Assembly: GCA_919902505.1 (NCBI GenBank)
Contig: CAKKRE010000039.1
Coordinates: 1 to 64,000 of the forward strand
From: Nitrospiraceae bacterium
GTDB taxonomy: Bacteria; Nitrospirota; Nitrospiria; Nitrospirales; Nitrospiraceae
Direction: 5' to 3'
Length of the DNA: 64,000 bases
Under the pieces are notes generated by a model. The model worked only from the letters and a program-made list of their open reading frames with translations. It was not told the origin of the DNA and did no database searches. A program made the translations under genes and the position numbers. This document shows, piece by piece, positions 18,310-27,945 of the stretch. Within the stretch, counting starts at the first letter, position 1. Each line of letters starts with the position of its first letter.

Positions 18310-20013
18310 TCAACGGTGAGTGCGACGTTTGGGCAGAGGACGTTTTTTTGCCGCGGGTTTACGACGACCGGCTCTGGTCGGTGTGAGCATGACAATGAGG
18401 CTTCGGATGGTGCGCACGGGATTGGGTCCGAGGGCGATGCGGACGGCCGGTCGTTGATGTGTCTGCAGTGATTGAAGATCCCCGACGGCTTGCGCCTGTG
18501 CCAGCGTGCCGAACGAATAGAACTTTCCGGGGACCGGAACGTCGGGTTTCATGCTGTCCACGAATTCTAGGAACAGGCCGCTGTTCGGACCACCTTTGTG
18601 GAGTTGCCCAGTGGAATGCAGATACCGGGGACCATAGCCCGCCGTGGTGGCGATGTGGTGGCGCCGCATGACCGCCTTGCGCAACGCTCGTATCGAGGCG
18701 TCCAGCTGAGGGCTGGGAGTCGTGTACGCCAGAATGGCCAGGTATCGATGTGGCGCCGCCTGTTCGAGTAATTGAGTCAGTGCCTGCTTGGGCGTGAGCA
18801 TCGGCAGTGAGGGGAATCGTCCCTGCGTTTCAACCTCTTTTAGCACGCGTCCTGTGTTGTCTTTGCTCTCCTGCACGTTCGGCTGATCGAACGGATGGAT
18901 GCCGAGTGCCTGTCCTGCGACCGCGGTGGCGAACTCCCAACGGAAGAACTCCCCGCCGAGGTCGTAGCGATCCGCCAGGTTCAATCGAAATACCGGATGC
19001 CCGGCCCGTTGCAGCGCGATGATGGATCGATCCAGCGCGGCATTGCGGTCGCCTTTGAGTCGAAGCGCGACGAAGAGTCGATCGGCTCCATAGGCGGTCG
19101 GGGAGGCGAGGGGCTCACCTGCCACGGGGACGATTCCGGTTCCCTCCTTCCCGGTACTTTCGGCCAGGAGTTGTTCCACCCAGAGTCCAAATGAATTGAG
19201 TGCGGGGGAGGTCAGCAGCGTGACCTTGTCCCGTCCTGCCATGGCCATCGCGGCCATCATCCCTCCCAGGGCTGCTCCCGGATTGTCTTTTGGGTGAGTG
19301 GTGTGTCGGCAGGCCTCACGCATGGCGAGCGCCCGGCTTAGGAGTTTGCTCACGTCGAGTCCCAGCAGTGCGGCGGGCACCAGACCAAAGTAGGAGAGGA
19401 CGGAGTATCGTCCGCCGATGTCCGGTTGATTGGTGAACGTGCGCCAAAACCCGCGCTCGCGCGCCAGCTGTTCGAGTCCGGTGCCGGGATCCGTGATGGC
19501 GACAAACTGGGCTCCACCGCGATTGCCTTTGGTCCGCCGGACAAGTTCCCAGAAGTGAGCGAAGAGTGACATCACCTCGATAGTTCCCCCGGACTTGCTG
19601 GCCACGAGAAAGAGAGTTCGCGCCGGTTGAATCGCTTTCGTCACCTGACGGACCCAGCCCGGGACTGTGGAGTCCAGTACCCAGAGTTTGGGGGACCCTT
19701 TGGCCGAACCAAATGTGCAGCGGAGGACTTCGGGCCCCAAGCTGCTTCCACCCATTCCGAGAAGGACGACGTCCGTAATGCGAGCTTCCCGGGCAGCCTG
19801 CGCGAAGCTCCGTAACTCGGCGAGCCCGTCCTGCATATGGTCGAGCACCGTCAGCCAGCCCAGCCGATTTTCGATTTCAGTCGGACTGGGCTTCCAGAGG
19901 GTATGGTCTCGTGTCCAGATACGCTCGATCGTATGGCTGCTCGCCAGGTCGTCTAGCGTTTTGCTGATGGTCGGGTTGTCGAGCAGGAGCGATGCAGTAG
20001 GATGGGTCGGCAT
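18310..20013 (-). CDS. pgi: Glucose-6-phosphate isomerase
   Basis: Pgi interconverts glucose-6-phosphate and fructose-6-phosphate. The SIS-fold blocks are clear: VVLLGMGGSSLGPEVL, VASKSGGTIEVMSLF, GGRYSVLSYFGLVPAALLG and the C-terminal GQLHKGGPNSGLFLEF. From the ATG at 20013 (MPTHPTASLL, with a GAGAG upstream) it has 567 residues. The upstream in-frame Met at 20097 adds 28 non-family residues. It resembles the Pgi moiety found fused to transaldolase in some bacteria, but here it stands alone. It is the first gene of the pgi-pgl-glk-rpiA operon. The C-terminal 20 residues are lysine/arginine-rich. Confidence 0.95.
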   Translation of the reverse strand: MPTHPTASLLLDNPTISKTLDDLASSHTIERIWTRDHTLWKPSPTEIENRLGWLTVLDHMQDGLAELRSFAQAAREARITDVVLLGMGGSSLGPEVLRCTFGSAKGSPKLWVLDSTVPGWVRQVTKAIQPARTLFLVASKSGGTIEVMSLFAHFWELVRRTKGNRGGAQFVAITDPGTGLEQLARERGFWRTFTNQPDIGGRYSVLSYFGLVPAALLGLDVSKLLSRALAMREACRHTTHPKDNPGAALGGMMAAMAMAGRDKVTLLTSPALNSFGLWVEQLLAESTGKEGTGIVPVAGEPLASPTAYGADRLFVALRLKGDRNAALDRSIIALQRAGHPVFRLNLADRYDLGGEFFRWEFATAVAGQALGIHPFDQPNVQESKDNTGRVLKEVETQGRFPSLPMLTPKQALTQLLEQAAPHRYLAILAYTTPSPQLDASIRALRKAVMRRHHIATTAGYGPRYLHSTGQLHKGGPNSGLFLEFVDSMKPDVPVPGKFYSFGTLAQAQAVGDLQSLQTHQRPAVRIALGPNPVRTIRSLIVMLTPTRAGRRKPAAKKRPLPKRRTHR

Positions 20014-20190
20014 AACACGCTCTCTTCCGTTAGCGGAGGAACGAATCGATGGACCTCGGCTCAATCGTATCTTAGGTTCGAGCGTGGGAAAAGGCAAACG
20101 AGGACAGATCGAAAGTTGCGTCGGCCTGTGGCAGATGGTGGAGCGCTGGATTACGGTGCAGTGGAAGGAATCGTGCGGAGGGATGGGTGT

Positions 20191-21339
20191 TTAGGTTTCT
20201 TCTTCCTGATCGCCTAAATCGGCCAATACGAGAGAAATCGAATTTTGCGATTCCAGTGCGCCGACGATGGTGACAGGCGTTCCAACAGAAACGTGATCAA
20301 AGAGCACAGCAATCTGCGGATTATCGAGGAGGATGCTGCCGTACGGTTGATCTGTGATGCCTTGTGCAATGCCATGGAGTTGGATCAGTCCGGGCATATG
20401 CTGGCTCTTGGGAATCAACCCTGATTGTTGTGCTTCCTCAAAGCGGCGTCGATCGTCGGCATTGGGATAGTCGAGAATCAGGGCGCGGAAATACGGGGTT
20501 TGTCCCGACCCGCGTTTGCGGTGGATGCGATATTCGCCTTCGGGCGTCGCGCCGTCGCCGTAGTGCTGTTTTGCCCGGATGCCTCTCGACCCCAAGCGGA
20601 TCGGATAGGTCAATATTTTTCGGCCGTTCTTGTAGAGGGACAGCACGCGGTCGGCCTTGCTGATGACAATGGCTTGCGCACGATGGGTACGCGACCACTC
20701 AATGGTTCGTTGGGCTGATTCTCGCCAGGCTGCAATGAGGTCGTCATCGGCATATCGGCCTAACTCGTTTGCCAGCAAGGCGGTTTGGGTGAGAAGAATC
20801 TTTCCTGCACGATCTGAAGCCTGGATGGCATGGTCGAACTGTCCCTGTTCGATGAACAGGCGAGCTTGTCGGACCAGCAGTTCGGTTTCAACCGGATGTT
20901 CGCCGAGTACCACACGGCTGCCGATATCTCCTACGCGGGTGTTCAAGAGGCGGAGCCGTTGCTCGACCTTGGCGAGTTTTGTTTCGGCGGCGGTGCGTTG
21001 CGCTTGGAGGCGCGTGTTCACGTCGGCCACGAGCTGCGACCCTTCGACTTGCAGGCTTTCCAGGTCGGTCTCCAGCTCATTTTCTTCCCACGGCCAACGG
21101 ACGATATTTTCCTCGGATTGAATGCGGGCTCGTAAAGAGATCCATTGGCGGGAGAATTTTGAATAGGCTTTGGGGCTGATGTCGGATGCCCGGAGCGTGA
21201 CGAGGTCGCGGTCGATGCTCTCAATGGCTTCGACCAGCTCGTCGGGGACCGTTTCGATGCACCCGCCCAGGCTCATTGCCAGGAGTCCGGCAAGGGCTAG
21301 ACTGCAAAAGGTGCGGTAAATGTGGGGCAGGCGTCTCAT
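20191..21339 (-). CDS. YkuD-fold lipoprotein lacking the catalytic cysteine
   Basis: This 382-residue lipoprotein precursor has a lipobox ending at Cys27 (LGGC), a helical middle region (about 30-210, with heptad-like stretches) and a C-terminal L,D-transpeptidase (YkuD) domain from about 220. The domain keeps KADRVLSLYKNGR, DGATPEGEYRIHRK and the LHG and VGTPV blocks. The active-site segment, normally SHGC(I/V)R, reads PYGSILL here: Cys becomes Ser335 (codon AGC at 20335-20337) and the conserved Arg becomes Leu. It is therefore unlikely to be a normal peptidoglycan transpeptidase. It may be a binding protein or use other chemistry. It stands alone between pgi and rpmH. Confidence 0.87.
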   Translation of the reverse strand: MRRLPHIYRTFCSLALAGLLAMSLGGCIETVPDELVEAIESIDRDLVTLRASDISPKAYSKFSRQWISLRARIQSEENIVRWPWEENELETDLESLQVEGSQLVADVNTRLQAQRTAAETKLAKVEQRLRLLNTRVGDIGSRVVLGEHPVETELLVRQARLFIEQGQFDHAIQASDRAGKILLTQTALLANELGRYADDDLIAAWRESAQRTIEWSRTHRAQAIVISKADRVLSLYKNGRKILTYPIRLGSRGIRAKQHYGDGATPEGEYRIHRKRGSGQTPYFRALILDYPNADDRRRFEEAQQSGLIPKSQHMPGLIQLHGIAQGITDQPYGSILLDNPQIAVLFDHVSVGTPVTIVGALESQNSISLVLADLGDQEEET

Positions 21340-21762
21340 CGTTTCATTCTATCTCGCAGGGAGCGTTTCTCGCGAGCTCTTCTCGTTTTTGTCACTGGCA
21401 CGTGCGGGCCAGCATGGCCATTTCAGAATGCGTACATCTGGTTTCTGCTGGGGCATCCGCAGGCCGCTAGGAATACCTTCAATCCGTTGCGGCCCACGAC
21501 TCCGGCCTCTACTAACGCAAGCTGGATGCCAGGGGGGAGATTGTTGCGGACTGGAACGATTAGCTTTCGAGAACAATTAGTTAGATCAATGCGGCAAGAC
21601 GCTCCCTCTGCCTGTTTCTGTGGCATGTTTGTCACAGTCGGGCAAGAGTGCCTCAAGAGTTCGAGGTTGCGTAGCGATCGCGCGGTCAGAAACCTTTTCC
21701 CATTCCAGCTCTGAGTCTCCTTCCGAGCGCCCATGCAGGGCTAATTGAAGCGCGCAGGTTGA
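21340..21762. other. Intergenic region upstream of rpmH
   Basis: About 420 bp separate the YkuD-fold gene from the rpmH promoter. This is where dnaA and an origin often lie in other bacteria. I see no DnaA box cluster (TTATNCACA), AT-rich unwinding region or supported gene; the short frames here have no recognisable features. Confidence 0.5.
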
Positions 21763-21791
21763 TTGACACCCTCCTGTCCCGCCCCTATAAT
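21763..21791 (+). promoter_or_regulatory. Consensus sigma-70 promoter of rpmH
   Basis: TTGACA (21763-21768) and TATAAT (21786-21791) are both perfect consensus hexamers separated by an optimal 17 bp, 45 bp upstream of the rpmH ATG. It probably drives rpmH and the downstream ribosomal/membrane-insertion genes. Confidence 0.9.
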
Positions 21792-21835
21792 GCGGCCTCT
21801 TCATTGAAAAATGATCTCTCGACAAGGAGTGCGCA

Positions 21836-21973
21836 ATGTCGTTCACTTTTAAACAACCTTCGAATCTCAAGCGCAAGCGGGAACATGGATTTCGGAAGCG
21901 CATGAGCACCAAGAACGGCCGAAAAGTTATCGCTCGTCGCAGAGCCAAAGGCCGCGCTCGTCTCACCGTCTGA
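21836..21973 (+). CDS. rpmH: Large ribosomal subunit protein bL34
   Basis: The frame encodes 45 residues with the bL34 hallmark [18 protein letters not shown] followed by a basic tail [12 protein letters not shown]. An AAGGAG Shine-Dalgarno (21824-21829) and a perfect promoter precede it. It opens the conserved rpmH-rnpA-yidD-yidC cluster. Length and composition are normal; the first residues (MSFTFKQPS) replace the more usual MKRTFQPS form. Confidence 0.97.
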   Translation: MSFTFKQPSNLKRKREHGFRKRMSTKNGRKVIARRRAKGRARLTV

Positions 21974-22153
21974 TTCTTTCCTGCCGCTAGGCAATCTGCA
22001 AGTAGGCAACATCCAGGTGGTGGATGGTACACCTGGGGTGGGTCCTGTCGTCTTAGCCTGGTCGTAGAAAAATGCGGCGACGCACAGTCTCGGCACGCGG
22101 CCTCTGGCTCTTTAAGGCCTGGTCTGGACTGGTGACCCACAGGCAGGTGTGTT

Positions 22154-22522
22154 ATGTCGGCAGGGCAAAGGGCTGTTCCGTTGTTCTTGAAGCGTAGCCG
22201 GGACATCCAGCACATCAAGAAAAACGGCCGACGGGTTTCAACAGGACTATTCAATCTCCAGATTTGTCCGGGCCTGTCCCAGGATGCGATGTTGGGGATT
22301 GTGATCGGGCGACGGTTCGGGACAGCCGTGCGTCGGAATCGGGCAAAGCGCCTGTTTCGGGAATTGGGCCGCGCGGTGCACCCGGCATTAGTCCCAGGTC
22401 ACGCATTTCTCGTGTTTCCGAAACGAGAGTGCCTGAATCTGCCGTTTGCGGAGCTGCAGAACCTATGGCGAGGCACATTACAAAGGCAGCGGTTGGCCCG
22501 TTTTGGGGAACCCTCGCTCTGA
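22154..22522 (+). CDS. rnpA: Ribonuclease P protein component
   Basis: RnpA binds the RNase P RNA and helps mature tRNA 5' ends. The 122-residue basic protein shows the family signature [11 protein letters not shown] preceded by IGRRFGTAV, and an N-terminal [16 protein letters not shown]. It lies 180 bp after rpmH. That gap holds a 7-bp hairpin CCAGGTG/CACCTGG (22013-22036) of unknown role. Its 3' end overlaps yidD by 58 bp in another frame. Confidence 0.95.
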   Translation: MSAGQRAVPLFLKRSRDIQHIKKNGRRVSTGLFNLQICPGLSQDAMLGIVIGRRFGTAVRRNRAKRLFRELGRAVHPALVPGHAFLVFPKRECLNLPFAELQNLWRGTLQRQRLARFGEPSL

Positions 22523-22728
22523 GGCGGCTGTGCATTGTTCTCTTGATGGTCTATCGAGCCTGTCTGTCCCCATTGCTCGGGCCTGCGTGCCGGTTCCATC
22601 CCACGTGTTCCGTGTATGCCCAGGATGCCATCGAGCGGTATGGCGTTCTCAAGGGGCTTCTCATGGCGGGTAGGCGCTTGCTGAGATGTCATCCCTTCCA
22701 TCCCGGCGGAGTGGACCCGGTACGGTAA
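22465..22728 (+). CDS. yidD: Membrane protein insertion efficiency factor YidD
   Basis: YidD (about 87 residues here) is a small amphipathic inner-membrane-associated protein that aids YidC-dependent insertion. The conserved block [20 protein letters not shown] and the later [12 protein letters not shown] motif are complete, with the three family cysteines. The ATG at 22465 lies inside the end of rnpA, as is common for this gene pair, with GGAG about 11 bp upstream. Confidence 0.93.
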   Translation: MARHITKAAVGPFWGTLALRRLCIVLLMVYRACLSPLLGPACRFHPTCSVYAQDAIERYGVLKGLLMAGRRLLRCHPFHPGGVDPVR

Positions 22729-22774
22729 CCGTCGTGGCAATAACTCTTCAGCTGCTGCTCAGTATATAAATTCC

Positions 22775-24511
22775 ATGGAAAAACGCGTCATCGTCTTCCT
22801 CATCGTCTCCCTGGCCGTGATTATCGGTTACGACTATCTGCTCAAGGGCATGGGGCTGTTGCCGCCCTCTGAGCCGGTGCAGGTGGCTACGAATCCAAGC
22901 CCTGCAGCCGCGGCAGGCAAGCCTGCGGGGGGGGATTCCGCGAAGGCTGCGAGTGCTGATCCAGTCTCTTCCATGTCTGCTGCGCCCGCTTCTCCCGTCA
23001 ATGCGACCGGGACAGCAAGCGAGGAGCAGACGGCTGAAGTGGACACGGAACTGTTTCGTGCCAAATTCAGCAATCGCGGCGCCGTGCTCAAATCCTGGGA
23101 ATTGAAGCGGTACAGCGCGGCTGTCGAGCAGAGCTCGACGCCTGTGCAGCTGGTCTATAGCGGAGGACGGTTCAAAGGGCCGCTGAGCCTGGTGACGGGT
23201 GATCAAGCCGTGACCAGCGACCTCGGGTCCGCCCTCTATCAGGTCACCCAGGATCTCACGCACCTGGATAGTGCGCATCCTGTCGCTCACCTCACCTTCC
23301 GATACCACGATACCCAGAAGAACGTTGACGTTGAGAAGGAGCTGACCTTTCACCACGACTCCTACGTGGTGGATATTGCGATACGTACTCAAGGGTTGAC
23401 GACTCCGGTGGATGTGACCCTTGGCACCAATTTCGGCATCGTGGAGTGGGGCGAAGGTTTCATCGGGCTCATGGGGTCGGCGTCATTGGTCGACGACAAG
23501 GTGTTGAAGGAAACGCCGGACGGCGAGGCTGAACGCAAAGGCGACGTGAAGTGGTCGGCCATTCAGGATAAGTATTTCTTAAGTGTGTTGATGCCGCAGA
23601 AGGCTTCGGCTGCCCTCGCGAAGAAGGAAGGGGACAAGCTGGTGTCGGCCGGTGTCCGCTTCGCCACGCCCGGGAACGGGGCAACGATGGCGATGCAACT
23701 CTACGCCGGACCCAAAGAGTACGACACGCTGAAACGCTTAAACGTCGGGCTGGAAGATACGATCGATTTCGGCTGGTTTGTATTTGGGAGTTGGGGGTTG
23801 GTCAAGGCGGTGGCCAAGCCGATTTTCTATGTGCTGCGATTCCTCTACGAATTTACGCACAACTACGGGATCACGATCATTCTCTTGACCATGTTGATCA
23901 AGCTGATGTTCGTGCCGTTGCAGTACAAGAGCTACAAGTCCATGAAGCAGATGCAGGTCATTCAGCCGAAAGTGCTGGCCCTGCAGACGAAGTTCAAGGA
24001 CGATCGTGAGCGGCTGAACAAGGAACTGATCAAGCTCTATAAAGATCATCGGGTGAATCCGGTCGGCGGCTGTCTGCCCATGGTGCTGCAGATGCCGGTC
24101 TTCGTGGCGCTGTTCAATATTCTGTATATGACGATCGATCTTCGGCAGGCCCCGTTCATGCTCTGGATCAAAGACCTGTCCGTGCAGGATCCCTACTACG
24201 TGCTGCCGATCGTCATGGGCGCCACCATGGTCATTCAGCAAAAGATCACTCCGACCACGATGGATCCGACTCAGGCGAAGATCATGCTGTTTCTGCCGGT
24301 GTTCATGACGTTCCTGTTCGTGAACTTCCCCGCCGGATTGGTACTCTATTGGCTGACGAACAATACGCTCACGATCACCCAGCAGGTGGTGACCGAGCGG
24401 CTGTTCGGGAAGAAGTGGCAAGTGGCTGCGGCGGACGCCGGTGCTGTCACCGTCGACGAACCGAAAGAGCAGAAGAGCAGCGGCAAGCGACGCAACAGTC
24501 CATCCGAGTAA
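22775..24511 (+). CDS. yidC: Membrane protein insertase YidC
   Basis: The 578-residue Gram-negative type YidC has an N-terminal TM anchor (5-27), an Ala/Pro/Ser-rich linker and a large periplasmic beta domain (about 80-330). The conserved insertase core from about residue 360 includes YGITIILLTMLIKLMFVPL and the hydrophilic groove region, with TM helices to about 545 and a basic tail. It inserts and folds inner-membrane proteins with or without SecYEG. The usual downstream jag gene is missing and mnmE follows after 21 bp. Confidence 0.97.
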   Translation: MEKRVIVFLIVSLAVIIGYDYLLKGMGLLPPSEPVQVATNPSPAAAAGKPAGGDSAKAASADPVSSMSAAPASPVNATGTASEEQTAEVDTELFRAKFSNRGAVLKSWELKRYSAAVEQSSTPVQLVYSGGRFKGPLSLVTGDQAVTSDLGSALYQVTQDLTHLDSAHPVAHLTFRYHDTQKNVDVEKELTFHHDSYVVDIAIRTQGLTTPVDVTLGTNFGIVEWGEGFIGLMGSASLVDDKVLKETPDGEAERKGDVKWSAIQDKYFLSVLMPQKASAALAKKEGDKLVSAGVRFATPGNGATMAMQLYAGPKEYDTLKRLNVGLEDTIDFGWFVFGSWGLVKAVAKPIFYVLRFLYEFTHNYGITIILLTMLIKLMFVPLQYKSYKSMKQMQVIQPKVLALQTKFKDDRERLNKELIKLYKDHRVNPVGGCLPMVLQMPVFVALFNILYMTIDLRQAPFMLWIKDLSVQDPYYVLPIVMGATMVIQQKITPTTMDPTQAKIMLFLPVFMTFLFVNFPAGLVLYWLTNNTLTITQQVVTERLFGKKWQVAAADAGAVTVDEPKEQKSSGKRRNSPSE

Positions 24512-24532
24512 TTCCACACGATTGGGTGCGTC

Positions 24533-25963
24533 ATGCATGGCGCGCTGGACGATACGATCTGTGCTATCGCCACCCCTCCCGGCGAAGGGGGAATCGGGGT
24601 CGTCCGCATCAGCGGGCTCCAAGCCCTTGATGTCGCCTCTCAAGTCGTCCGTCTTCGGTCAGGCAAATCCCTTCACCAACTTCGAACTCATGTCATGGCG
24701 CTGGCGGACGTAGGCTCCCTCGGCGCACTCCAAACCGCTCCTCGCGGGACGGAATCACGTCCGCATGCGGTGCTCGATGAAGCGCTCGTAGTCGTGATGA
24801 GGGGGCCGCATTCGTATACGGGCGAAGATGTCGTCGAGGTGCAGTGCCATGGGGGGCCGGTCGTGCTGGATCAGCTGTGTCGGGGCTTGATATCCGCAGG
24901 GGCCAGGCTGGCTGAACCGGGGGAGTTTACTAAGCGCGCGTTCCTCAATGGCCGACTGGATCTGGCGCAGGCCGAGGCCGTGCTCGATACGATTCGCGCG
25001 AAGACTGCGCGTAGCCTGGCGATTGCACAATCGCAACGGCGCGGCGAGTTGTCGCGTGAAGTGGAGGAGACGCGGTCGGCTTTAGTCGTGGCCTTGGCGC
25101 ATATCGAGGCCGCGCTGGATTTTGCGGAAGAGGATATTGCATTCGTTCGGCAGGACGAACTTCTGCGGCTCCTTGATGAGACCTTGAGCAAGCTGCGGGG
25201 TCTGGTTCAGTCCGGTCAGGAAGGACGGATCTGGAGAGAAGGCGCCGCAGTGGCGATTCTCGGACGTCCAAACGTCGGCAAGTCGAGTTTGATGAATGCC
25301 CTGTTACGGAGCGACCGCGCGATCGTCACGCCGATTCCCGGTACGACGCGGGATATGTTGGAAGAGGTCGTCAGTATCCATGGCATTCCGGTCCGACTCT
25401 TCGACACGGCCGGCATCCGCGCAACGGATGACCCCGTCGAAGCCGAAGGCATTCGTCGGAGCCACCTCGCATGGGAAGACGCGGATTTGGCGCTGATTCT
25501 TCTGGACGGCTCGCAACCGTTGCTGGAGAGCGATCGGCTGTTGCTTCGTCGTCAGGAGGCCGCGCAGGCGTTGTTGGTCGTGAATAAGTGCGATCTGCCA
25601 TCTCGGATCTCGAAAGAAGACCTTATCCGCGTCTGTCCCGTGAACGCCGGTGTGCTCGATATCTCTGCGAAAATGCAGATTGGACTGGATGGATTGCGAG
25701 ATGCGATCAGCAGCCGATTGATGCCGAGGGGTTTAGAGTCCCGGGAAGGGGTCCTTGTGACCAATCTTCGGCATGCCGCTGCTTTCGCGCGCGCGTTGCA
25801 GGGGGTGGAGCAGGCCAGACAGTCGGCCGAGGCAGGGATGGCGGGAGAATTAGTTGCGATGGATCTTCGTATCGCTGCCGACGCCCTGGGTGAAATTACC
25901 GGGGCTATCACGACCGACGAAATTCTGGAGCGCATTTTCGCTGAGTTTTGCATCGGGAAATGA
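24533..25963 (+). CDS. mnmE: tRNA uridine-5-carboxymethylaminomethyl modification GTPase MnmE
   Basis: MnmE works with MnmG to modify U34 of certain tRNAs. Its 476 residues show the N-terminal formyl-THF-binding domain ([14 protein letters not shown]), a helical domain, an inserted G domain with G1 [10 protein letters not shown]2/G3 around GTTRDM and DTAG, and G4 NKCD, and the conserved C-terminal CIGK. It is adjacent to mnmG, its obligate partner. The order yidC-mnmE-mnmG-rsmG is the classic origin-proximal arrangement. Confidence 0.97.
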   Translation: MHGALDDTICAIATPPGEGGIGVVRISGLQALDVASQVVRLRSGKSLHQLRTHVMALADVGSLGALQTAPRGTESRPHAVLDEALVVVMRGPHSYTGEDVVEVQCHGGPVVLDQLCRGLISAGARLAEPGEFTKRAFLNGRLDLAQAEAVLDTIRAKTARSLAIAQSQRRGELSREVEETRSALVVALAHIEAALDFAEEDIAFVRQDELLRLLDETLSKLRGLVQSGQEGRIWREGAAVAILGRPNVGKSSLMNALLRSDRAIVTPIPGTTRDMLEEVVSIHGIPVRLFDTAGIRATDDPVEAEGIRRSHLAWEDADLALILLDGSQPLLESDRLLLRRQEAAQALLVVNKCDLPSRISKEDLIRVCPVNAGVLDISAKMQIGLDGLRDAISSRLMPRGLESREGVLVTNLRHAAAFARALQGVEQARQSAEAGMAGELVAMDLRIAADALGEITGAITTDEILERIFAEFCIGK

Positions 25964-25976
25964 AAGGACTCTTGTC

Positions 25977-27851
25977 GTGAGTGAACAGTGTGACGTCATC
26001 GTCGTCGGGGGAGGCCATGCCGGGTGTGAAGCGGCTCTGGCCGCAGCCCGCATGGGGGCGCGCACGATCCTGCTCACGATGGATCCGGACCGGATCGCTC
26101 AGATGTCCTGCAACCCTGCGATCGGCGGCATTGCCAAGGGACATCTCGTCAAGGAGATCGATGCGTTAGGCGGAGAAATGGGGCGGAATACCGACCAGGC
26201 CGGCATCCAGTTTCGGATGATCAACACCAGCAAGGGTCCGGCGGTCCGTGCCTTGCGCGCGCAATGCGATAAGAAGGTCTATCGCGAAGTCATGCAGCGC
26301 ACGCTCCGTGCGCAGCCGGCACTTGAGATCAGGGGCGGGACGGTTGATCGCATTCTTACCAGCGCGGGGGCGGTCACCGGGATCGTAACGGATGCGGGCA
26401 CGCCTATTCATGCGCGGGCAGTCGTGCTCACGTCGGGCACTTTTCTGAAGGGGTTGATCCATATCGGTCTCAACCATTTTCCAGCCGGTCGCGCTGGGGA
26501 GGCCTCCGCGGAGCACCTCTCCGATTGCATGCGTGATTTTGGTTTCGAGGTTGGTCGGCTGAAGACGGGAACTCCGCCCCGCCTCGATCGGGATTCTATC
26601 GATTTTTCTGTGATGGAGCTGCAGCCAGGAGATGATCCTCCACCGCCGTTTTCTTACCGCACGCAACGCGTGTCTTTGCCTCAGGTGCCCTGTCACTTAA
26701 CGTACACGAACTCGCAAACGCATGATATTATTGCTAAAAATATAGATAGATCACCGTTATTCAGTGGAGTGATCGATTCTGTCGGTCCCCGGTATTGCCC
26801 GTCGATCGAGGATAAGGTCGTGAGATTTGCCGACAAAGATCGACATCAAATCTTTATCGAGCCGGAAGGGTTGGATACCAACGAATTTTACCCGAATGGT
26901 ATCTCAACCAGTCTTCCGGTCGATGTGCAGGCAGCGATCTTGAAAACCATTCCCGGGCTTGAGCGGGCCAGGATGCTGAAGCCTGGGTACGCGGTTGAGT
27001 ACGATTATTTTCCTCCCCGCCAGCTTCACAATTCACTGGAGACCAAATTGGTTGCCGGCCTCTACCACGCCGGCCAAATCAACGGGACTTCCGGGTATGA
27101 AGAGGCGGGGGCCCAGGGAATTATGGCCGGCATCAACGCAGCCTTGAAACTGCGTGCTGAAGAGCCGCTCGTGCTGAATCGATCGCAGGCCTATATTGGT
27201 GTGTTAATTGATGATTTGATTACGAAAGATGCCAGAGAGCCCTACCGGATGTTTACGTCTCGCGCGGAGTACCGTCTATTACTCCGCCATGACAATGCGG
27301 ATCTTCGCCTGATGGATATCGGGCACCGCATCGGATTGGTGTCTGATGAGGTGCACGGGAAGCTGGAGGCGAAACGGTCCGCAATTGAACGGGAAGTTCA
27401 GCGACTCAAGGAAACCAGGCCGAAAATAACCTCTGATGTGAAGCGGCTCATGGAGGATGCGGAGATAGGAGCTGTGGCTCCGACGCAATCGTTGGCTGAG
27501 ATTCTCAGGCGTCAGGAAATGACGTACGAAAAAATCGTCTCCGTATTCGGTGGCGCTGATATTGACGATCCTGATATTGCAGAAGCGATTCAGCTCGAAG
27601 TGAAATACGAGGGATATATTAAGCGGCAGCTGCAGCAGATTCAGCGATCGGAGAAGCTAGAGCACCGAGCGATCCCGGATCAGTTTGATTATGACGGAAT
27701 TGCCGGTTTCTCAAGCGAAGTCAGGGAGAAGCTCAAGCGGGTGAGGCCTGCATCGGTTGGGCAGGCTTCGCGTATTTCCGGTGTGACGCCTGCCGCTATT
27801 TCACTTCTGTTGGTTGCAATCGAGAGACATCGTCGGCAACCATCGGCATGA
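25977..27851 (+). CDS. mnmG: tRNA uridine-5-carboxymethylaminomethyl modification enzyme MnmG (GidA)
   Basis: MnmG is the FAD-dependent partner of MnmE. From the GTG at 25977 (AAAGGA 8 bp upstream) it has 624 residues, the normal length. The dinucleotide-binding motif [20 protein letters not shown] opens the protein, and [23 protein letters not shown] and the C-terminal GidA-associated domain are present. The open frame extends upstream into mnmE, but those residues are not family sequence. A start at this GTG places the FAD loop at the correct position. Confidence 0.97.
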   Translation: MSEQCDVIVVGGGHAGCEAALAAARMGARTILLTMDPDRIAQMSCNPAIGGIAKGHLVKEIDALGGEMGRNTDQAGIQFRMINTSKGPAVRALRAQCDKKVYREVMQRTLRAQPALEIRGGTVDRILTSAGAVTGIVTDAGTPIHARAVVLTSGTFLKGLIHIGLNHFPAGRAGEASAEHLSDCMRDFGFEVGRLKTGTPPRLDRDSIDFSVMELQPGDDPPPPFSYRTQRVSLPQVPCHLTYTNSQTHDIIAKNIDRSPLFSGVIDSVGPRYCPSIEDKVVRFADKDRHQIFIEPEGLDTNEFYPNGISTSLPVDVQAAILKTIPGLERARMLKPGYAVEYDYFPPRQLHNSLETKLVAGLYHAGQINGTSGYEEAGAQGIMAGINAALKLRAEEPLVLNRSQAYIGVLIDDLITKDAREPYRMFTSRAEYRLLLRHDNADLRLMDIGHRIGLVSDEVHGKLEAKRSAIEREVQRLKETRPKITSDVKRLMEDAEIGAVAPTQSLAEILRRQEMTYEKIVSVFGGADIDDPDIAEAIQLEVKYEGYIKRQLQQIQRSEKLEHRAIPDQFDYDGIAGFSSEVREKLKRVRPASVGQASRISGVTPAAISLLLVAIERHRRQPSA

Positions 27852-27904
27852 AATGGTGTGCTGGATTGCCGAAATAGATTCTCGTCAGCCACTCTGCTTC
27901 TAAT

Positions 27905-27920
27905 AAGGAAGAACTTCCTT
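27905..27920. repeat. 16-bp palindrome upstream of parS and rsmG
   Basis: AAGGAAG-AA-CTTCCTT is a perfect 7+2+7 inverted repeat lying 26 bp before the first parS. The two-base centre is too short for a good RNA hairpin, so a dimeric DNA-binding protein site is more plausible. No regulator is identified. Confidence 0.35.
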
Positions 27921-27945
27921 GACCCTGTTGGTTCTTTTCGCGTAA

